From Tsukamurella spumae (GTDB lineage: Bacteria; Actinomycetota; Actinomycetes; Mycobacteriales; Mycobacteriaceae): a DNA stretch of 64,000 nucleotides. Shown piece by piece: positions 27,836 to 37,534 of the stretch. Location: contig NZ_JAAXOQ010000010.1 in the NCBI RefSeq assembly GCF_012396015.1, positions 93,724 through 157,723 on the forward strand, given 5' to 3'. Each line of letters opens with the position of its first letter. The stretch's first letter is position 1. The position numbers and the translations under genes were made by a program. A model generated the notes under the pieces. It was not told the DNA's origin. It was given only the letters and a program-made list of their open reading frames with translations, and searched no databases.

Positions 27836-28528
27836 TCAGAGCAGTGCGACACCGCCGAAGCCCGGTATTGCCGCGAAGGTTCGTATCAGCTCGGCGATCG
27901 GGACGGCGAGCGATCCGGTGCCCGCTGAGATCCCGACGAGGCGCCCCTTGGTGCTGAAGACGGATGCGCCTGAGCGGCCGAACGGCGAGGAGAATCCGTC
28001 GAGGTGCAGCAGTGCGTCCGAGTCGATCGTCGCGCTGAAGTGCTCGCCGAGCCCCTGGACATCGACCTTGTCGCGCGAGCGGATCACCGCGGCCGGCGCC
28101 ATCGACATCCAGCCGACCCCGTCGTCGAGTCGAACGGCGACCGCGGACCAGGCGCCGTTCGTGCCCGTCGCCACCGCGGCGACGGTGCCCAGGGTGCTCT
28201 TGTCGTCCGCGTTCTCGATCCGGGTTCCGACCGGCGCCGCGCAGTCCTTGCCCACGACGGCGTAGCGGACCTGGTCGGCACCATTCCCTCGCGCGAGGAT
28301 GGCGCCGAGCTGGCACATCGCAGCGGAGCCGGACGGCCGCACGATGGCGCCGAGGCTGGCCGTGGTCAGTCGCACCATCCCCGGCGGGAGCGACTCGGCC
28401 TCGGACGTCGCCGTCGACTGCAGCAGCGTCGGCCCGTACATTCGCGGTCCCTCACCGCCTGCCGCGCATCCGGAAATCGCAGAGGAGATGGCGAGACCGG
28501 TGACCAGCCACATCCGCGCAGTGTTCAT
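27836..28528 (-). CDS. Lipoprotein resembling an inactive trypsin-like serine protease
   Basis: A 230-residue exported lipoprotein with lipobox ISGC (Cys at about 20). The mature region has the order of a chymotrypsin-fold protease: CQLGAILARG, then RYAVVGKDCA where active enzymes have a TAGHC box, SAVAVRLDDG where the catalytic Asp box sits, and GRSGASVFSTKGRLVGISAG matching the GxSGxP/A serine box and following strand. The serine is kept but the His position is not His and the Asp position is not acidic, so catalysis is unlikely. The ATG at 28528 is chosen because TACGTT lies 7 nt upstream; a TTG at 28537 is the alternative. The protease relation is my inference. Confidence 0.65.
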   Translation of the reverse strand: MNTARMWLVTGLAISSAISGCAAGGEGPRMYGPTLLQSTATSEAESLPPGMVRLTTASLGAIVRPSGSAAMCQLGAILARGNGADQVRYAVVGKDCAAPVGTRIENADDKSTLGTVAAVATGTNGAWSAVAVRLDDGVGWMSMAPAAVIRSRDKVDVQGLGEHFSATIDSDALLHLDGFSSPFGRSGASVFSTKGRLVGISAGTGSLAVPIAELIRTFAAIPGFGGVALL

Positions 28529-28535
28529 GATGCGC

Positions 28536-28541
28536 AACGTA
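28536..28541 (-). promoter_or_regulatory. -10 box TACGTT of the lipoprotein gene
   Basis: On the minus strand TACGTT is followed by 7 nt and the ATG at 28528 (leaderless arrangement). Confidence 0.4.
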
Positions 28542-28598
28542 ACATCATCGTTGGTGGGGAGGCATCTGCCGGGCGGAGAATCGGCGACGAAAAGAAAG

Positions 28599-28671
28599 TG
28601 CCCCCGGCAGGATTCGAACCTGCGGCCTTTCGCTCCGGAGGCGAACGCTCTATCCCCTGAGCTACGGGGGC
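28599..28671 (-). tRNA. tRNA-Arg, anticodon CCG
   Basis: The 73-nt minus-strand sequence folds as a standard cloverleaf: acceptor GCCCCCG pairing with CGGGGGC and discriminator A; D-arm GCTC/GAGC; anticodon stem TTCGC/GCGAA around loop CTCCGGA, giving anticodon CCG; T-arm GCAGG/CCTGC with TTCGAAT. No CCA is encoded. It reads CGG arginine codons and lies directly upstream of, and divergent from, argS, which encodes the enzyme that charges it. A possible -10 box TAACCT is at 28685-28690. Confidence 0.95.
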
Positions 28672-28735
28672 GCAGGGCGTAGCAAGGTTAGCGCATAGGG
28701 CGGGCCCGGCGGAAACCGGGCGGTCAGGCGCACCC

Positions 28736-28741
28736 TAGGAT
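28736..28741 (+). promoter_or_regulatory. -10 box TAGGAT of argS
   Basis: TAGGAT is followed by 6 nt and the argS GTG at 28748, so the operon transcript may begin at or beside the start codon. Confidence 0.5.
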
Positions 28742-28747
28742 GGTCGG

Positions 28748-30400
28748 GTGACTCCCGCTGACCTTTCGGAACTCCTGCATGCCACCGCGACGACCGTGCT
28801 CACCGAGCGCGGCCTCGACGTCTCCGTGCTGCCGGAACGCGTCATCGTCGAGCGGCCTCGCAACCCCGAGCACGGCGACTACGCGACCAACCTCGCGATG
28901 CAGGTCGCGAAGAAGGCCGGCGTGAACCCGCGCGACCTCGCCACCTGGCTCGCGGAGGCGCTCGGCACCGCCGCGGGCATCGACGAGGCCACCATCGCCG
29001 GCCCCGGCTTCCTCAACATCCGCCTCGCCGCGGACGCGCAGAACCAGCTGATCGCGACCGTCCTCGAGCAGGCCGGTGCGTTCGGGCACGGGAAGGCGCT
29101 CGACGGTGCGCTGATCAACCTCGAGTTCGTCTCCGCCAACCCGACGGGGCCCGTCCACCTGGGCGGCGCCCGCTGGGCCGCCGTGGGCGACAGCCTCGGC
29201 CGCGTCCTGGAGGCGCAGGGCGCCGAGGTCACCCGCGAGTACTACTTCAACGACCACGGCGCGCAGATCGACCGCTTCGCGCGCTCGCTCGACGCGGCGG
29301 CGCGGCAGGAGCCGACCCCCGAGGACGGCTACGCCGGCGACTACATCAACGACATCGCCGCCACCGTCATCCAGGGCCACGAGGGCATCCTCGACCTGCC
29401 GGAGGCCGAGCGGGTCGAGGCCTTCCGCGCCGACGGTGTGGAGCTCATGTTCGAGCACATCAAGCGCACGCTGCACGAGTTCGGCACCGACTTCGCCGTG
29501 TTCACGCACGAGGACGAGATGTTCACCTCGGGCCTGGTGGAGAGCAGCGTCGAGCAGCTCAAGGCCAATGGCAACCTGTACGAGCAGGACGGCGCCTGGT
29601 GGCTGCGGGCCACCGACTACGGCGACGACAAGGACCGCGTCGTCATCAAGTCCGACGGCAACGCCGCCTACATCGCGGGCGACATCGCCTACATCAAGCA
29701 CAAGTTCGACCGCGGCTTCACCCTCGCGATCTACATGCTGGGCGCCGACCACCACGGCTACATCGGCCGCCTCAAGGCCGCCGCCGCGGCGCTGGGCTAC
29801 GACCCGGCGCGGATCGAGGTGCTGATCGGCCAGCTGGTGAACCTGGTCAAGGACGGCAAGCCCGTCCGGATGAGCAAGCGGGCGGGCACCGTCATCACCC
29901 TCGACGACCTCGTCGAGGCCGTCGGTGTCGACGCCGCGCGCTACTCGCTGGTGCGCAGCTCGGTGGACACCTCCATCGATCTCGATCTCGACCTCCTGGC
30001 GCAGGCCAGCAACGAGAACCCCGTGTACTACGTGCAGTACGCGCACGCACGCCTCTCGGCGATCGCGCGGTCGGCGCAGGAACTCGGCATCGAGCCCTCG
30101 ACGGAGCATCTCGGCCTACTCGACCACGCCCGCGAGGGCGACCTCGTGCGCACGCTCGGGGAGTTCCCCGCCGTGGCCGCGGGCGCCGCGAACCTCCGTG
30201 AGCCGCACCGCATCGCGCGCTACCTCGAGGAGCTGGCGGGTGCGTACCACCGCTTCTACGGCGAGTGCCGGGTGCTGCCGCTCGGCGACGAGCAGCCGAC
30301 CGATCTGCACCGCGCCCGCGTGGCGCTGTGCGCCGCCACTCGTCAGGTGCTCGCCAACGGCCTTGCCCTCGTGGGCGTCTCGGCCCCGGACCGGATGTGA
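28748..30400 (+). CDS. argS: Arginyl-tRNA synthetase
   Basis: A 550-residue class I aminoacyl-tRNA synthetase that charges tRNA-Arg. The HIGH-like motif is [14 protein letters not shown], the KMSKS-like loop is VRMSKRAGT, and the C-terminal DALR anticodon-binding domain ends [19 protein letters not shown]. The N-terminal additional domain that touches the tRNA D-loop is present and the length is normal. The GTG at 28748 follows a -10 box by 6 nt. It opens the argS-lysA-hom-thrC-thrB run, the same order as Rv1292-Rv1296, and shares its upstream region with a tRNA-Arg gene. Confidence 0.97.
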   Translation: MTPADLSELLHATATTVLTERGLDVSVLPERVIVERPRNPEHGDYATNLAMQVAKKAGVNPRDLATWLAEALGTAAGIDEATIAGPGFLNIRLAADAQNQLIATVLEQAGAFGHGKALDGALINLEFVSANPTGPVHLGGARWAAVGDSLGRVLEAQGAEVTREYYFNDHGAQIDRFARSLDAAARQEPTPEDGYAGDYINDIAATVIQGHEGILDLPEAERVEAFRADGVELMFEHIKRTLHEFGTDFAVFTHEDEMFTSGLVESSVEQLKANGNLYEQDGAWWLRATDYGDDKDRVVIKSDGNAAYIAGDIAYIKHKFDRGFTLAIYMLGADHHGYIGRLKAAAAALGYDPARIEVLIGQLVNLVKDGKPVRMSKRAGTVITLDDLVEAVGVDAARYSLVRSSVDTSIDLDLDLLAQASNENPVYYVQYAHARLSAIARSAQELGIEPSTEHLGLLDHAREGDLVRTLGEFPAVAAGAANLREPHRIARYLEELAGAYHRFYGECRVLPLGDEQPTDLHRARVALCAATRQVLANGLALVGVSAPDRM

Positions 30401-30407
30401 GACAGTC

Positions 30408-31772
30408 GTGAGCGAACTGGATCGGGCCGTCTGGCCCGCGCACGCCCGCCGGGAGGCCGACGGTGCCGTCTCCGTCGCCGGCGTGTCCGTGACCGAGCTC
30501 GCCGCCGATTTCGGAACGCCGCTGCTGGTGATCGACGAGGACGACTTCCGTGCGCGGTGCCGCGCGATGCGGGAGGCCTTCGGCGAGGACGCCGCGGTGC
30601 ACTACGCGTCGAAGGCGTTCCTGTCCCTGGAGATCGCGCGCTGGGTGCGCGACGAGGGCCTGAACCTGGACGTGTGTAGCGGCGGCGAGCTGGCCGTCGC
30701 CCTGCGCGCGGGATTCCCCGCTGAGCGGATCGCGCTGCACGGCAACAACAAGTCCGCCGCCGAACTGGACCTCGCGGTGGAATCGGGCATCGGCCACATC
30801 GTCATCGACTCGCTGTCCGAGATCGCGCGTCTCGATTCGATCGCGGGGGAGCGGAGGGTCGTGCAGGAGGTGCTGATCCGGCTCACTCCCGGCGTTGAGG
30901 CGCACACCCACGAGTTCATCTCGACCGCGCACGAGGACCAGAAGTTCGGCTTCTCGCTGGCGGCGACGACCGTCCACGACTCACCCGCGATGCAGGCCGT
31001 CACGGCGGTGTTCGAGGCGCCGAACCTGCGCCTGGTGGGCCTGCACAGCCACATCGGCTCGCAGATCTTCGACGTCAACGGCTTCGAGATCGCCGCGCGC
31101 CGGGTGCTGGAGCTGCTGCGCGACGTGGTCGCCCGCTTCGGCGCGGAGAAGACCGCACAGCTGAGCACCATCGATCTCGGTGGCGGACTGGGGATCTCGT
31201 ACACCTCGCACGACGACCCGCCGCCGCTGACGGACCTCGCGGCCAAGCTGCGTCACATCGTCGAGACCGAGTCCGCCGCGCTGGGGCTCAGAACCCCGCA
31301 CATCGCGGTCGAGCCCGGCCGCGCGATCGCCGGGCCTCCCGGCATCACGCTCTACGAGGTCGGCACGATCAAGGACGTCGCGGTCGATGCGGAGGACGTG
31401 GCGGCACAGGGCTTCCGCCGCTACGTCTCCGTGGACGGCGGCATGTCCGACAACATCCGCACCGCCCTGTACGGCGCGGAGTACACGGCCGTGGTCGCGA
31501 GCCGGGACCCGCAGGGTGAGCCCGTGCAGTCGCGGATCGTCGGCAAGCACTGCGAGACCGGCGACATCGTGGTCCGCGACACGCTCACTCCCGGGGATCT
31601 GGCGGAGGGCGACCTCATGGCCGTCGCCGCCACGGGGGCGTACTGCTATTCGATGTCCAGTCGCTACAACATGCAGCCGCGACCGGCTGTCGTGGCGGTG
31701 AAAGACGGCGCGGCGCGGCTGATCCTGCGTCGGGAGACCGTGGACGACCTGGTGAACCTGGAGGTGCTCTGA
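30408..31772 (+). CDS. lysA: Diaminopimelate decarboxylase
   Basis: A 454-residue PLP enzyme that makes L-lysine from meso-diaminopimelate. The PLP lysine is K69 in HYASKAFL; the substrate- and cofactor-binding sites include [22 protein letters not shown] and EPGRAI. GTG at 30408 starts 7 bp after the argS stop; longer open frame upstream is inside argS. It shares one base with the hom start (TGATG), pointing to translational coupling. The product both ends the lysine pathway and drains the cell-wall precursor, in the same operon as threonine synthesis. Confidence 0.96.
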   Translation: MSELDRAVWPAHARREADGAVSVAGVSVTELAADFGTPLLVIDEDDFRARCRAMREAFGEDAAVHYASKAFLSLEIARWVRDEGLNLDVCSGGELAVALRAGFPAERIALHGNNKSAAELDLAVESGIGHIVIDSLSEIARLDSIAGERRVVQEVLIRLTPGVEAHTHEFISTAHEDQKFGFSLAATTVHDSPAMQAVTAVFEAPNLRLVGLHSHIGSQIFDVNGFEIAARRVLELLRDVVARFGAEKTAQLSTIDLGGGLGISYTSHDDPPPLTDLAAKLRHIVETESAALGLRTPHIAVEPGRAIAGPPGITLYEVGTIKDVAVDAEDVAAQGFRRYVSVDGGMSDNIRTALYGAEYTAVVASRDPQGEPVQSRIVGKHCETGDIVVRDTLTPGDLAEGDLMAVAATGAYCYSMSSRYNMQPRPAVVAVKDGAARLILRRETVDDLVNLEVL

Positions 31773-33109
31773 TGACTGAAAACACTGATCAGGACAAGGA
31801 ACTGGGCGTCGCGCTGCTCGGCATGGGCACCGTCGGCACCGAGGTGGCGCGGATCCTCGTGGAGAGCGCCGACGATCTCGCCGCGCGCGTGGGCGCGAAG
31901 CTGGTCATCCGCGGGATCGCGGTGCGCGACACCGGCAAGGACCGCGGCCTCAAGGACCTCGGCCTGAAGAAGAGCCTGCTGACCGACGACGCGGAGGCCC
32001 TCGTCGGCCGCGACGACGTCGACATCGTGGTCGAGGTGATGGGCGGCATCGAGCCCACCCGCTCGCTGATGCTCAGCGCGTTCAAGGCCGGCAAGTCCGT
32101 CGTCACGGCGAACAAGGCACTCCTCGCGGAGTACACCGGCCAGCTCGCCGACGCCGCCAACAAGGCCCGCGCCGACCTGTACTTCGAGGCCGCGGTGGCC
32201 GGCGCGATCCCCGTGATCCGCCCGCTGCAGCAGTCCCTGGCCGGCGACTCGGTGGAGCTCGTGGCCGGAATCGTCAACGGCACCACCAATTTCATCCTCT
32301 CCAACATGGCGGAGCACGGCGATCCGTACGAGGTGGTCCTCAAGGAGGCCGGCCGCCTGGGCTACGCCGAGGCCGACCCGACGGCCGACGTCGAGGGCTA
32401 CGACGCCGCCAGCAAGGCCGCGATCCTCGCCTCCATCGCGTTCCACACCCGCGTCAAGGCCGATGACGTGTACCGCGAGGGGATCACGGGCGTCACCGCG
32501 GCCGACATCGAAGCGGCGAAGGCCTTCGACTGCACCATCAAGCTGCTCGCGATCTGCGAGAAGTTCACCGATTCGAAGGGCTCCCAGCGGGTCTCGGCCC
32601 GCGTGTACCCGGCGTTGGTGCCCTTCAAGCATCCGCTGGCGAGCGTCGACGGGGCCTACAACGCCGTCTTCGTCGAGGCCGAGAACGCGGGCCGCCTGAT
32701 GTTCTACGGCGCCGGCGCGGGCGGCGCCCCGACCGCCTCCGCCGTGATGGGCGACCTGGTGGCCGCGGCCCGCAACAAGGTCGTCTCCGGGCGCGGGCCC
32801 CGCGACTCGGCCTACGCCAAGCTGCCCATCGCGCCGATCGGCGAGGTGCTCACCCGCTACTACGTGGCGATGGAGGTCGCGGACCGGCCGGGCGTGCTCA
32901 GCGCGGTCGCGAACGAGTTCTCGGCGCGGGACGTGTCGATCAGCACCGTCCGCCAGCAGGCCGACACCCCCGAGCGGGGCGCGCGGCTGGTGATCCTCAC
33001 CCACCGGGCACCCGACGCGGCCCTGTCGGCCACCGTCGAGGCCCTGAAGAACCTGGACGTGGTGACCGCCGTGTCCTCCGTGCTCCGTCTGGAGGGAACC
33101 AATGACTAG
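31772..33109 (+). CDS. hom: Homoserine dehydrogenase
   Basis: A 445-residue NAD(P)H-dependent enzyme converting aspartate semialdehyde to homoserine. [13 protein letters not shown] is the Rossmann loop, [11 protein letters not shown] and [11 protein letters not shown] the catalytic region with the active-site Lys/Asp network, and residues from about 355 ([21 protein letters not shown]) form the ACT domain that normally senses threonine. It is therefore probably feedback inhibited. ATG at 31772 overlaps the lysA stop by one base, and the next gene starts inside its 3' end (8-bp overlap). Confidence 0.97.
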   Translation: MTENTDQDKELGVALLGMGTVGTEVARILVESADDLAARVGAKLVIRGIAVRDTGKDRGLKDLGLKKSLLTDDAEALVGRDDVDIVVEVMGGIEPTRSLMLSAFKAGKSVVTANKALLAEYTGQLADAANKARADLYFEAAVAGAIPVIRPLQQSLAGDSVELVAGIVNGTTNFILSNMAEHGDPYEVVLKEAGRLGYAEADPTADVEGYDAASKAAILASIAFHTRVKADDVYREGITGVTAADIEAAKAFDCTIKLLAICEKFTDSKGSQRVSARVYPALVPFKHPLASVDGAYNAVFVEAENAGRLMFYGAGAGGAPTASAVMGDLVAAARNKVVSGRGPRDSAYAKLPIAPIGEVLTRYYVAMEVADRPGVLSAVANEFSARDVSISTVRQQADTPERGARLVILTHRAPDAALSATVEALKNLDVVTAVSSVLRLEGTND

Positions 33110-34193
33110 CACCCCCGTGCACCAGCCCTGGCCCGGCCTGATCCAGGCGTACCGGCACCGTCTGCCCGTGTGCGACACGTGGGAGCCGGGCTGGGAGCCC
33201 GTCACCCTGCGTGAGGGCGCGACCCCACTGCTGCCCGCGCGGGCGCTCTCCGAGCTCACCGGCTGCGACGTGCACCTGAAGGTGGAGGGCCTCAACCCCA
33301 CGGGCTCGTTCAAGGACCGCGGCATGACGATGGCCGTGACCGAGGCCAAGGCGACCGGCAAGAAGGGCGTGCTGTGCGCGTCCACCGGCAACACCTCCGC
33401 CTCGGCCGCCGCCTACGCCGCGATCGCGGGCCTCGAGTGCGCCGTCCTGGTGCCCGCGGGCAAGATCGCGATGGGCAAGCTGGCGCAGGCAGTCATGTAC
33501 GGCGCGCGGATCATCGAGGTCGACGGCAACTTCGACGACTGCCTCGAGCTGGCCCGCAAGACCACCGCCACCTTCGACACCATCTCCCTGGTGAACTCCG
33601 TGAACCCGGTGCGCATCGAGGGACAGAAGACCGCGGCCTTCGAGATCGTCGACGCGCTGGGCAAGGCGCCCGATGTGCACGCGCTGCCTGTGGGCAACGC
33701 CGGCAACATCACCGCGTACTGGCGCGGCTACAGCGAGTACCACGCGGACGGCATCATCGGGTCGCGCCCGCGCATGCTCGGCGTGCAGGCCGCGGGCGCC
33801 GCGCCGCTGGTCAACGGGGCTCCCGTGAAGAACCCCGAGACCATCGCGACCGCCATCCGCATCGGCAGCCCGGCGTCCTGGAACCAGGCCGTCGCCGCCA
33901 AGGACGAGTCGAACGGCCAGTTCCGCGCCGCCACCGACGAGAAGCTGCTCGAGGCGTACCGTCTGGTCGCCAAGACCGAGGGCGTGTTCGTCGAGCCGGC
34001 GTCCGCCGCGTCCGTGGCGGGCCTGCTCGCCGCCACCGCGGACGGCTGGATCGAGAAGGGCTCGACCGTGGTCTGCACCGTGACGGGCAACGGCCTCAAG
34101 GACCCCGACACCGCGCTGAGCAGCCTGCCCGAGATCGCCCGCGTGGGCATCGACCCCGTCGCCGTGGCCGCCGCCATGGGCCTGACGGAGTAA
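33102..34193 (+). CDS. thrC: Threonine synthase
   Basis: A 363-residue PLP-dependent enzyme that turns O-phosphohomoserine into threonine. The PLP lysine is K71 in [24 protein letters not shown] and [13 protein letters not shown] form the phosphate and cofactor loops. The compact length is the actinobacterial class. Its ATG at 33102 overlaps hom by 8 bp and thrB follows after 8 bp, so hom-thrC-thrB are tightly coupled. Confidence 0.97.
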   Translation: MTSTPVHQPWPGLIQAYRHRLPVCDTWEPGWEPVTLREGATPLLPARALSELTGCDVHLKVEGLNPTGSFKDRGMTMAVTEAKATGKKGVLCASTGNTSASAAAYAAIAGLECAVLVPAGKIAMGKLAQAVMYGARIIEVDGNFDDCLELARKTTATFDTISLVNSVNPVRIEGQKTAAFEIVDALGKAPDVHALPVGNAGNITAYWRGYSEYHADGIIGSRPRMLGVQAAGAAPLVNGAPVKNPETIATAIRIGSPASWNQAVAAKDESNGQFRAATDEKLLEAYRLVAKTEGVFVEPASAASVAGLLAATADGWIEKGSTVVCTVTGNGLKDPDTALSSLPEIARVGIDPVAVAAAMGLTE

Positions 34194-34201
34194 GCGCGGC
34201 C

Positions 34202-35221
34202 GTGTCACCCGCTTCGAACGCCCCGCTCGTGCTCCCGGTCGGCCTCAAGGTCACCGTGACGGTCCCCGCGTCCAGCGCGAACCTCGGCCCCGGGTTCGAC
34301 ACCCTCGGCCTGGCGCTGGGGCTCTACGACGATGTCACCGTCGAGACCGTCGACCCCGCGGACCCCGACTCCGGCGGGGACCTGACCGTCATCGTCACGG
34401 GGGAGGGCGCCGGCGAGGTGCCCACCGACGACCGGCATCTCGTGGTGGTCGCGCTCCGCCGCACCCTGGACTACCTCGGCGTCTCCGCCACCGGGCTCCG
34501 CCTGACCTGCGTGAACCGGATCCCGCATTCGCGCGGACTGGGCTCCTCGGCCGCCGCCGCCGTCGCCGGGATCGCCGCCGCCGCGGCACTGGCGACCGAC
34601 GCGGACGCGCCCCGCGCCCTGAGCACCGATGAGATGGTGCAGCTCGCATCCGAGTTCGAGGGACATCCCGACAACGCCTCCGCCTGCGTGCTCGGCGGCG
34701 GCGTCGTCTCCTGGACCGTTCCGGCGGTCCCGGTGCCCGATGTGGCCGGCTACCGCGATCACGCGGCGGCGAGCGCGGCACCGTCGGCCCCCGTGCACTA
34801 CGGGGCCCGGCGGATGGACGTGCACCCCGACATCCGGGCGTACGTGTTCGTGCCGGACGTGCAGTCCTCGACCTCGGTCACCCGCGGGCTGCTGCCGCGG
34901 CTGGTGCCGCACGCCGACGCCGCGTTCAACGCCTCCCGGGCCGCGCTGATGGTGCTCGCGCTCACGGAGCACCCCGACCTGCTGCTCGAGGCCTCCGACG
35001 ACCGCCTGCACCAGCGCTATCGCGCGGCGTCGATGAAGGAGTCGGCGGGACTCGTCGAGCGGCTGCGCGCCGCCGGTGTCGCCGCTGCCGTCTCCGGAGC
35101 GGGCCCGACGGTGCTCGCGCTGACCCCGCAGGTCCTGCCCGCGAGGCTGTCGGACGCGGCCACGGAGGCGGGCTTCACCGTCCGCGAACTCGCGATCGCC
35201 GACGGGGTGTCCAGGTCCTGA
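34202..35221 (+). CDS. thrB: Homoserine kinase
   Basis: A 339-residue GHMP-family kinase producing O-phosphohomoserine for ThrC. VPASSANLGPGFDTLGLAL is GHMP motif 1, SRGLGSSAAAAVAGI motif 2 (ATP phosphate loop) and SGAGPTVLAL motif 3. The GTG at 34202 lies 8 bp after thrC; the longer upstream frame is inside thrC. It is the last gene of the operon; no strong hairpin follows and the rho promoter starts within 30 bp. Confidence 0.95.
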   Translation: MSPASNAPLVLPVGLKVTVTVPASSANLGPGFDTLGLALGLYDDVTVETVDPADPDSGGDLTVIVTGEGAGEVPTDDRHLVVVALRRTLDYLGVSATGLRLTCVNRIPHSRGLGSSAAAAVAGIAAAAALATDADAPRALSTDEMVQLASEFEGHPDNASACVLGGGVVSWTVPAVPVPDVAGYRDHAAASAAPSAPVHYGARRMDVHPDIRAYVFVPDVQSSTSVTRGLLPRLVPHADAAFNASRAALMVLALTEHPDLLLEASDDRLHQRYRAASMKESAGLVERLRAAGVAAAVSGAGPTVLALTPQVLPARLSDAATEAGFTVRELAIADGVSRS

Positions 35222-35554
35222 CCGGGACGCGCCGGGGACCGGTGATTGCCGGGCGTTGACAGGGCGGCTATCATGGCAGACGTGTCCGACTAATGTGCGG
35301 ACGCTGTTTCGGCACCTTGCCACCTCAGTCTGACGACCAGTCCCGGACGTGTTGGCGCGCCGGTACCCGCTCCAGGCCGAGAGACACCATCCCCCGCCCC
35401 ACACCGCGGTTCCGGCAGCCGAGGCGCAGACAAGCACCTTCAGATGACGTGCGTCGCCCCGCGGAAAACACCTGTGTACCAACGCAGGCGGGCCCGGCGA
35501 AACACGGTAGGCCCCTCCGACGCACAGCGCGGCTGGGGAAGTGAAAGGAACTCC
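35222..35554 (+). promoter_or_regulatory. Promoter and long 5' leader of rho
   Basis: This gene-free stretch carries TTGCCG (35246-35251), a 17-bp spacer and TATCAT (35269-35274), which would start transcription near 35281 and leave a leader of about 270 nt before the rho GTG at 35555. An exact TTGACA at 35256-35261 lies inside the spacer but has no -10 box at proper distance. The leader is C-rich (for example 35390-35420), which suits Rho loading and autoregulation. I see no open frame with a convincing start. Confidence 0.5.
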
Positions 35555-37432
35555 GTGACTGATACGGACGTGACCACCAGCCCGGACGCGGGCACCGCCA
35601 CGGCGAGCTCCGCGCGCGCCGACGAGCGGCGCCGCTCCGGCCTCAACGGCATGGTGCTGGCCGAGCTCCGCGGCATCGCGAGCGAGCTGGGGATCAAGGG
35701 CATCTCCGGCCTGCGCAAGGGCGATCTGATCGCCGCCATCACGGCCCAGCAGGGCGGCGGTTCCGCCCCGGCCAAGGCCGCGCCGAAGGCCGCCAAGGCC
35801 GCGCCGAAGGCGGAGGCTCCCAAGACGGACGCCCCGAAGGCGGAGGCTCCCAAGACGGAGACCCCGAAGGCGGAGACCCCGAAGGCGGAGGCCTCGAAGG
35901 CGGACGCCCCGAAGGCGGAGGCCCCGAAGGCGGAGGCACCGTCGGACGCCCCGAAGAACGACGGCGAGCAGGGCCAGCAGCGCGAGGGCGGCCAGCGTCG
36001 CGAGCGCAACCAGCGCCGCAACCAGAACCAGGACGGCGAGAACCGCCAGCAGGGCGAGAACCGGCAGCGGAACCAGGGCAACAACCAGGGCGGCCAGGGC
36101 AACAACCAGGGCAACCGGAACCAGAACAACGGCCCGGACGACGACGGCGATGGGACCGGGCGCCGCGGGCGCCGCTTCCGCGAGCGTCGCCGCGGCCGCG
36201 ATCGGGGCCAGAACGACGGTGAGCCCCAGGTCAGCGAGGACGACGTCCTGCAGCCCGTGGCCGGCATCCTGGACGTGCTCGACAACTACGCCTTCGTCCG
36301 CACCTCCGGCTACATCGCCGGGCCGAACGACGTGTACGTGTCGATGAACATGATCCGCCGCAACGGCCTGCGCCGCGGCGACGCGATCACGGGCGCCGTG
36401 AAGATGCCCCGCGACGGCGAGAACAACGACGGCGGCAACCAGGGCGGTGGCGGCGGTGGCCGCGGCAACCAGAACAACCGGCAGAAGTTCAACCCGCTGG
36501 TGCGCCTGGACTCGGTGAACGGCCAGGACGTCGATTCGGCGAAGAACCGGCCCGAGTTCAACAAGCTCACGCCGCTCTACCCGAACCAGCGACTGCGCCT
36601 CGAGACCGCGCAGAACATCCTCACCACCCGCGTGATCGACCTGATCATGCCCATCGGCAAGGGCCAGCGCGCGCTGATCTCCGCCCCGCCGAAGGCGGGT
36701 AAGACCACGGTGCTGCAGGACATCGCCAACGCGATCGCCACCAACAACCCCGAGTGCTACCTCATGGTCGTGCTGGTGGACGAGCGGCCCGAAGAGGTCA
36801 CCGACATGCAGCGCAGCGTGCGCGGCGAGGTGATCAGCTCGACCTTCGACCGGCCCCCGTCAGACCACACCTCGGTCGCCGAGCTCGCCATCGAGCGCGC
36901 CAAGCGCCTCGTCGAGGGCGGCAAGGACGTGGTGGTGCTGCTCGACTCGATCACCCGCCTGGGGCGCGCCTACAACAACTCGAGCCCCGCGTCGGGCCGC
37001 ATCCTCTCGGGCGGTATCGATTCGACGGCCCTGTACCCGCCGAAGCGGTTCCTGGGCGCGGCGCGCAACATCGAGAACGGCGGCTCGCTGACGATCATCG
37101 CCACCGCGCTGGTCGAGACCGGGTCCACCGGCGACACCGTGATCTTCGAGGAGTTCAAGGGCACCGGCAACGCCGAGCTCAAGCTGGACCGCAAGATCTC
37201 GGAGCGGCGCGTCTTCCCGGCCGTCGACGTCGCGGCGTCGAACACCCGTAAGGACGAGCTCATCATGGCCCCCGACGAGGCGGCCGTGGTCAACAAGCTG
37301 CGCCGGCTGCTCGCCGCGCTGGACGGCCAGCAGGCCATCGACCTGCTGATCAGCCAGCTCAAGAAGACGCAGAACAACATCGAGTTCCTCATGACGGTGC
37401 AGAAGAACAGCGGCTTCGCCGACAACGACTGA
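35555..37432 (+). CDS. rho: Transcription termination factor Rho
   Basis: A 625-residue hexameric RNA helicase that ends transcription. After a Rho_N region ([29 protein letters not shown]) comes a long disordered insertion: Lys/Ala/Pro/Glu 5-residue repeats (about 84-129), then an Asn/Gln/Arg/Gly-rich stretch to about residue 225. The cold-shock RNA-binding domain ([20 protein letters not shown]), the P-loop [10 protein letters not shown] (377-386) and the Q- and R-loop region follow. The core matches other Rho proteins; the large insertion is typical of actinobacteria but repeat-rich here. GTG at 35555 follows GAAAGGAA. The 3' hairpin at 37446 closes the unit. Confidence 0.97.
   Translation: MTDTDVTTSPDAGTATASSARADERRRSGLNGMVLAELRGIASELGIKGISGLRKGDLIAAITAQQGGGSAPAKAAPKAAKAAPKAEAPKTDAPKAEAPKTETPKAETPKAEASKADAPKAEAPKAEAPSDAPKNDGEQGQQREGGQRRERNQRRNQNQDGENRQQGENRQRNQGNNQGGQGNNQGNRNQNNGPDDDGDGTGRRGRRFRERRRGRDRGQNDGEPQVSEDDVLQPVAGILDVLDNYAFVRTSGYIAGPNDVYVSMNMIRRNGLRRGDAITGAVKMPRDGENNDGGNQGGGGGGRGNQNNRQKFNPLVRLDSVNGQDVDSAKNRPEFNKLTPLYPNQRLRLETAQNILTTRVIDLIMPIGKGQRALISAPPKAGKTTVLQDIANAIATNNPECYLMVVLVDERPEEVTDMQRSVRGEVISSTFDRPPSDHTSVAELAIERAKRLVEGGKDVVVLLDSITRLGRAYNNSSPASGRILSGGIDSTALYPPKRFLGAARNIENGGSLTIIATALVETGSTGDTVIFEEFKGTGNAELKLDRKISERRVFPAVDVAASNTRKDELIMAPDEAAVVNKLRRLLAALDGQQAIDLLISQLKKTQNNIEFLMTVQKNSGFADND
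35803..35940 (+). repeat. 15-bp tandem coding repeats in rho
   Basis: Nine or so imperfect copies of a 15-bp unit (CCGAAGGCGGAGGCC and variants) encode [20 protein letters not shown] and related pentapeptides. The phase keeps the reading frame. Copy number is likely to vary between strains by slippage. Confidence 0.85.
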
Positions 37433-37445
37433 CCCATCACGACGG

Positions 37446-37476
37446 CGGCGCCCCACTCCATCGGAGTGGGGCGCCG
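37446..37476. terminator. Terminator hairpin after rho
   Basis: A 14-bp perfect stem (GGCGCCCCACTCC against its complement, closed by one more C-G pair) with a 3-nt loop ATC lies 14 bp after the rho stop, between convergent rho and the kinase gene. It has no long T-run, as is common in these genomes, and could work on both strands. Confidence 0.8.
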
Positions 37477-37534
37477 TTGCGCCTTCAGGGGAGCGGCGGA
37501 CACCGTCGGGCATGCCGACGGTGCCCGGACACCC

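Noticed and set aside
35256..35261. Exact TTGACA upstream of rho
   Set aside because: No acceptable -10 box lies 16-18 bp downstream; the pair TTGCCG/TATCAT overlapping it has better spacing.
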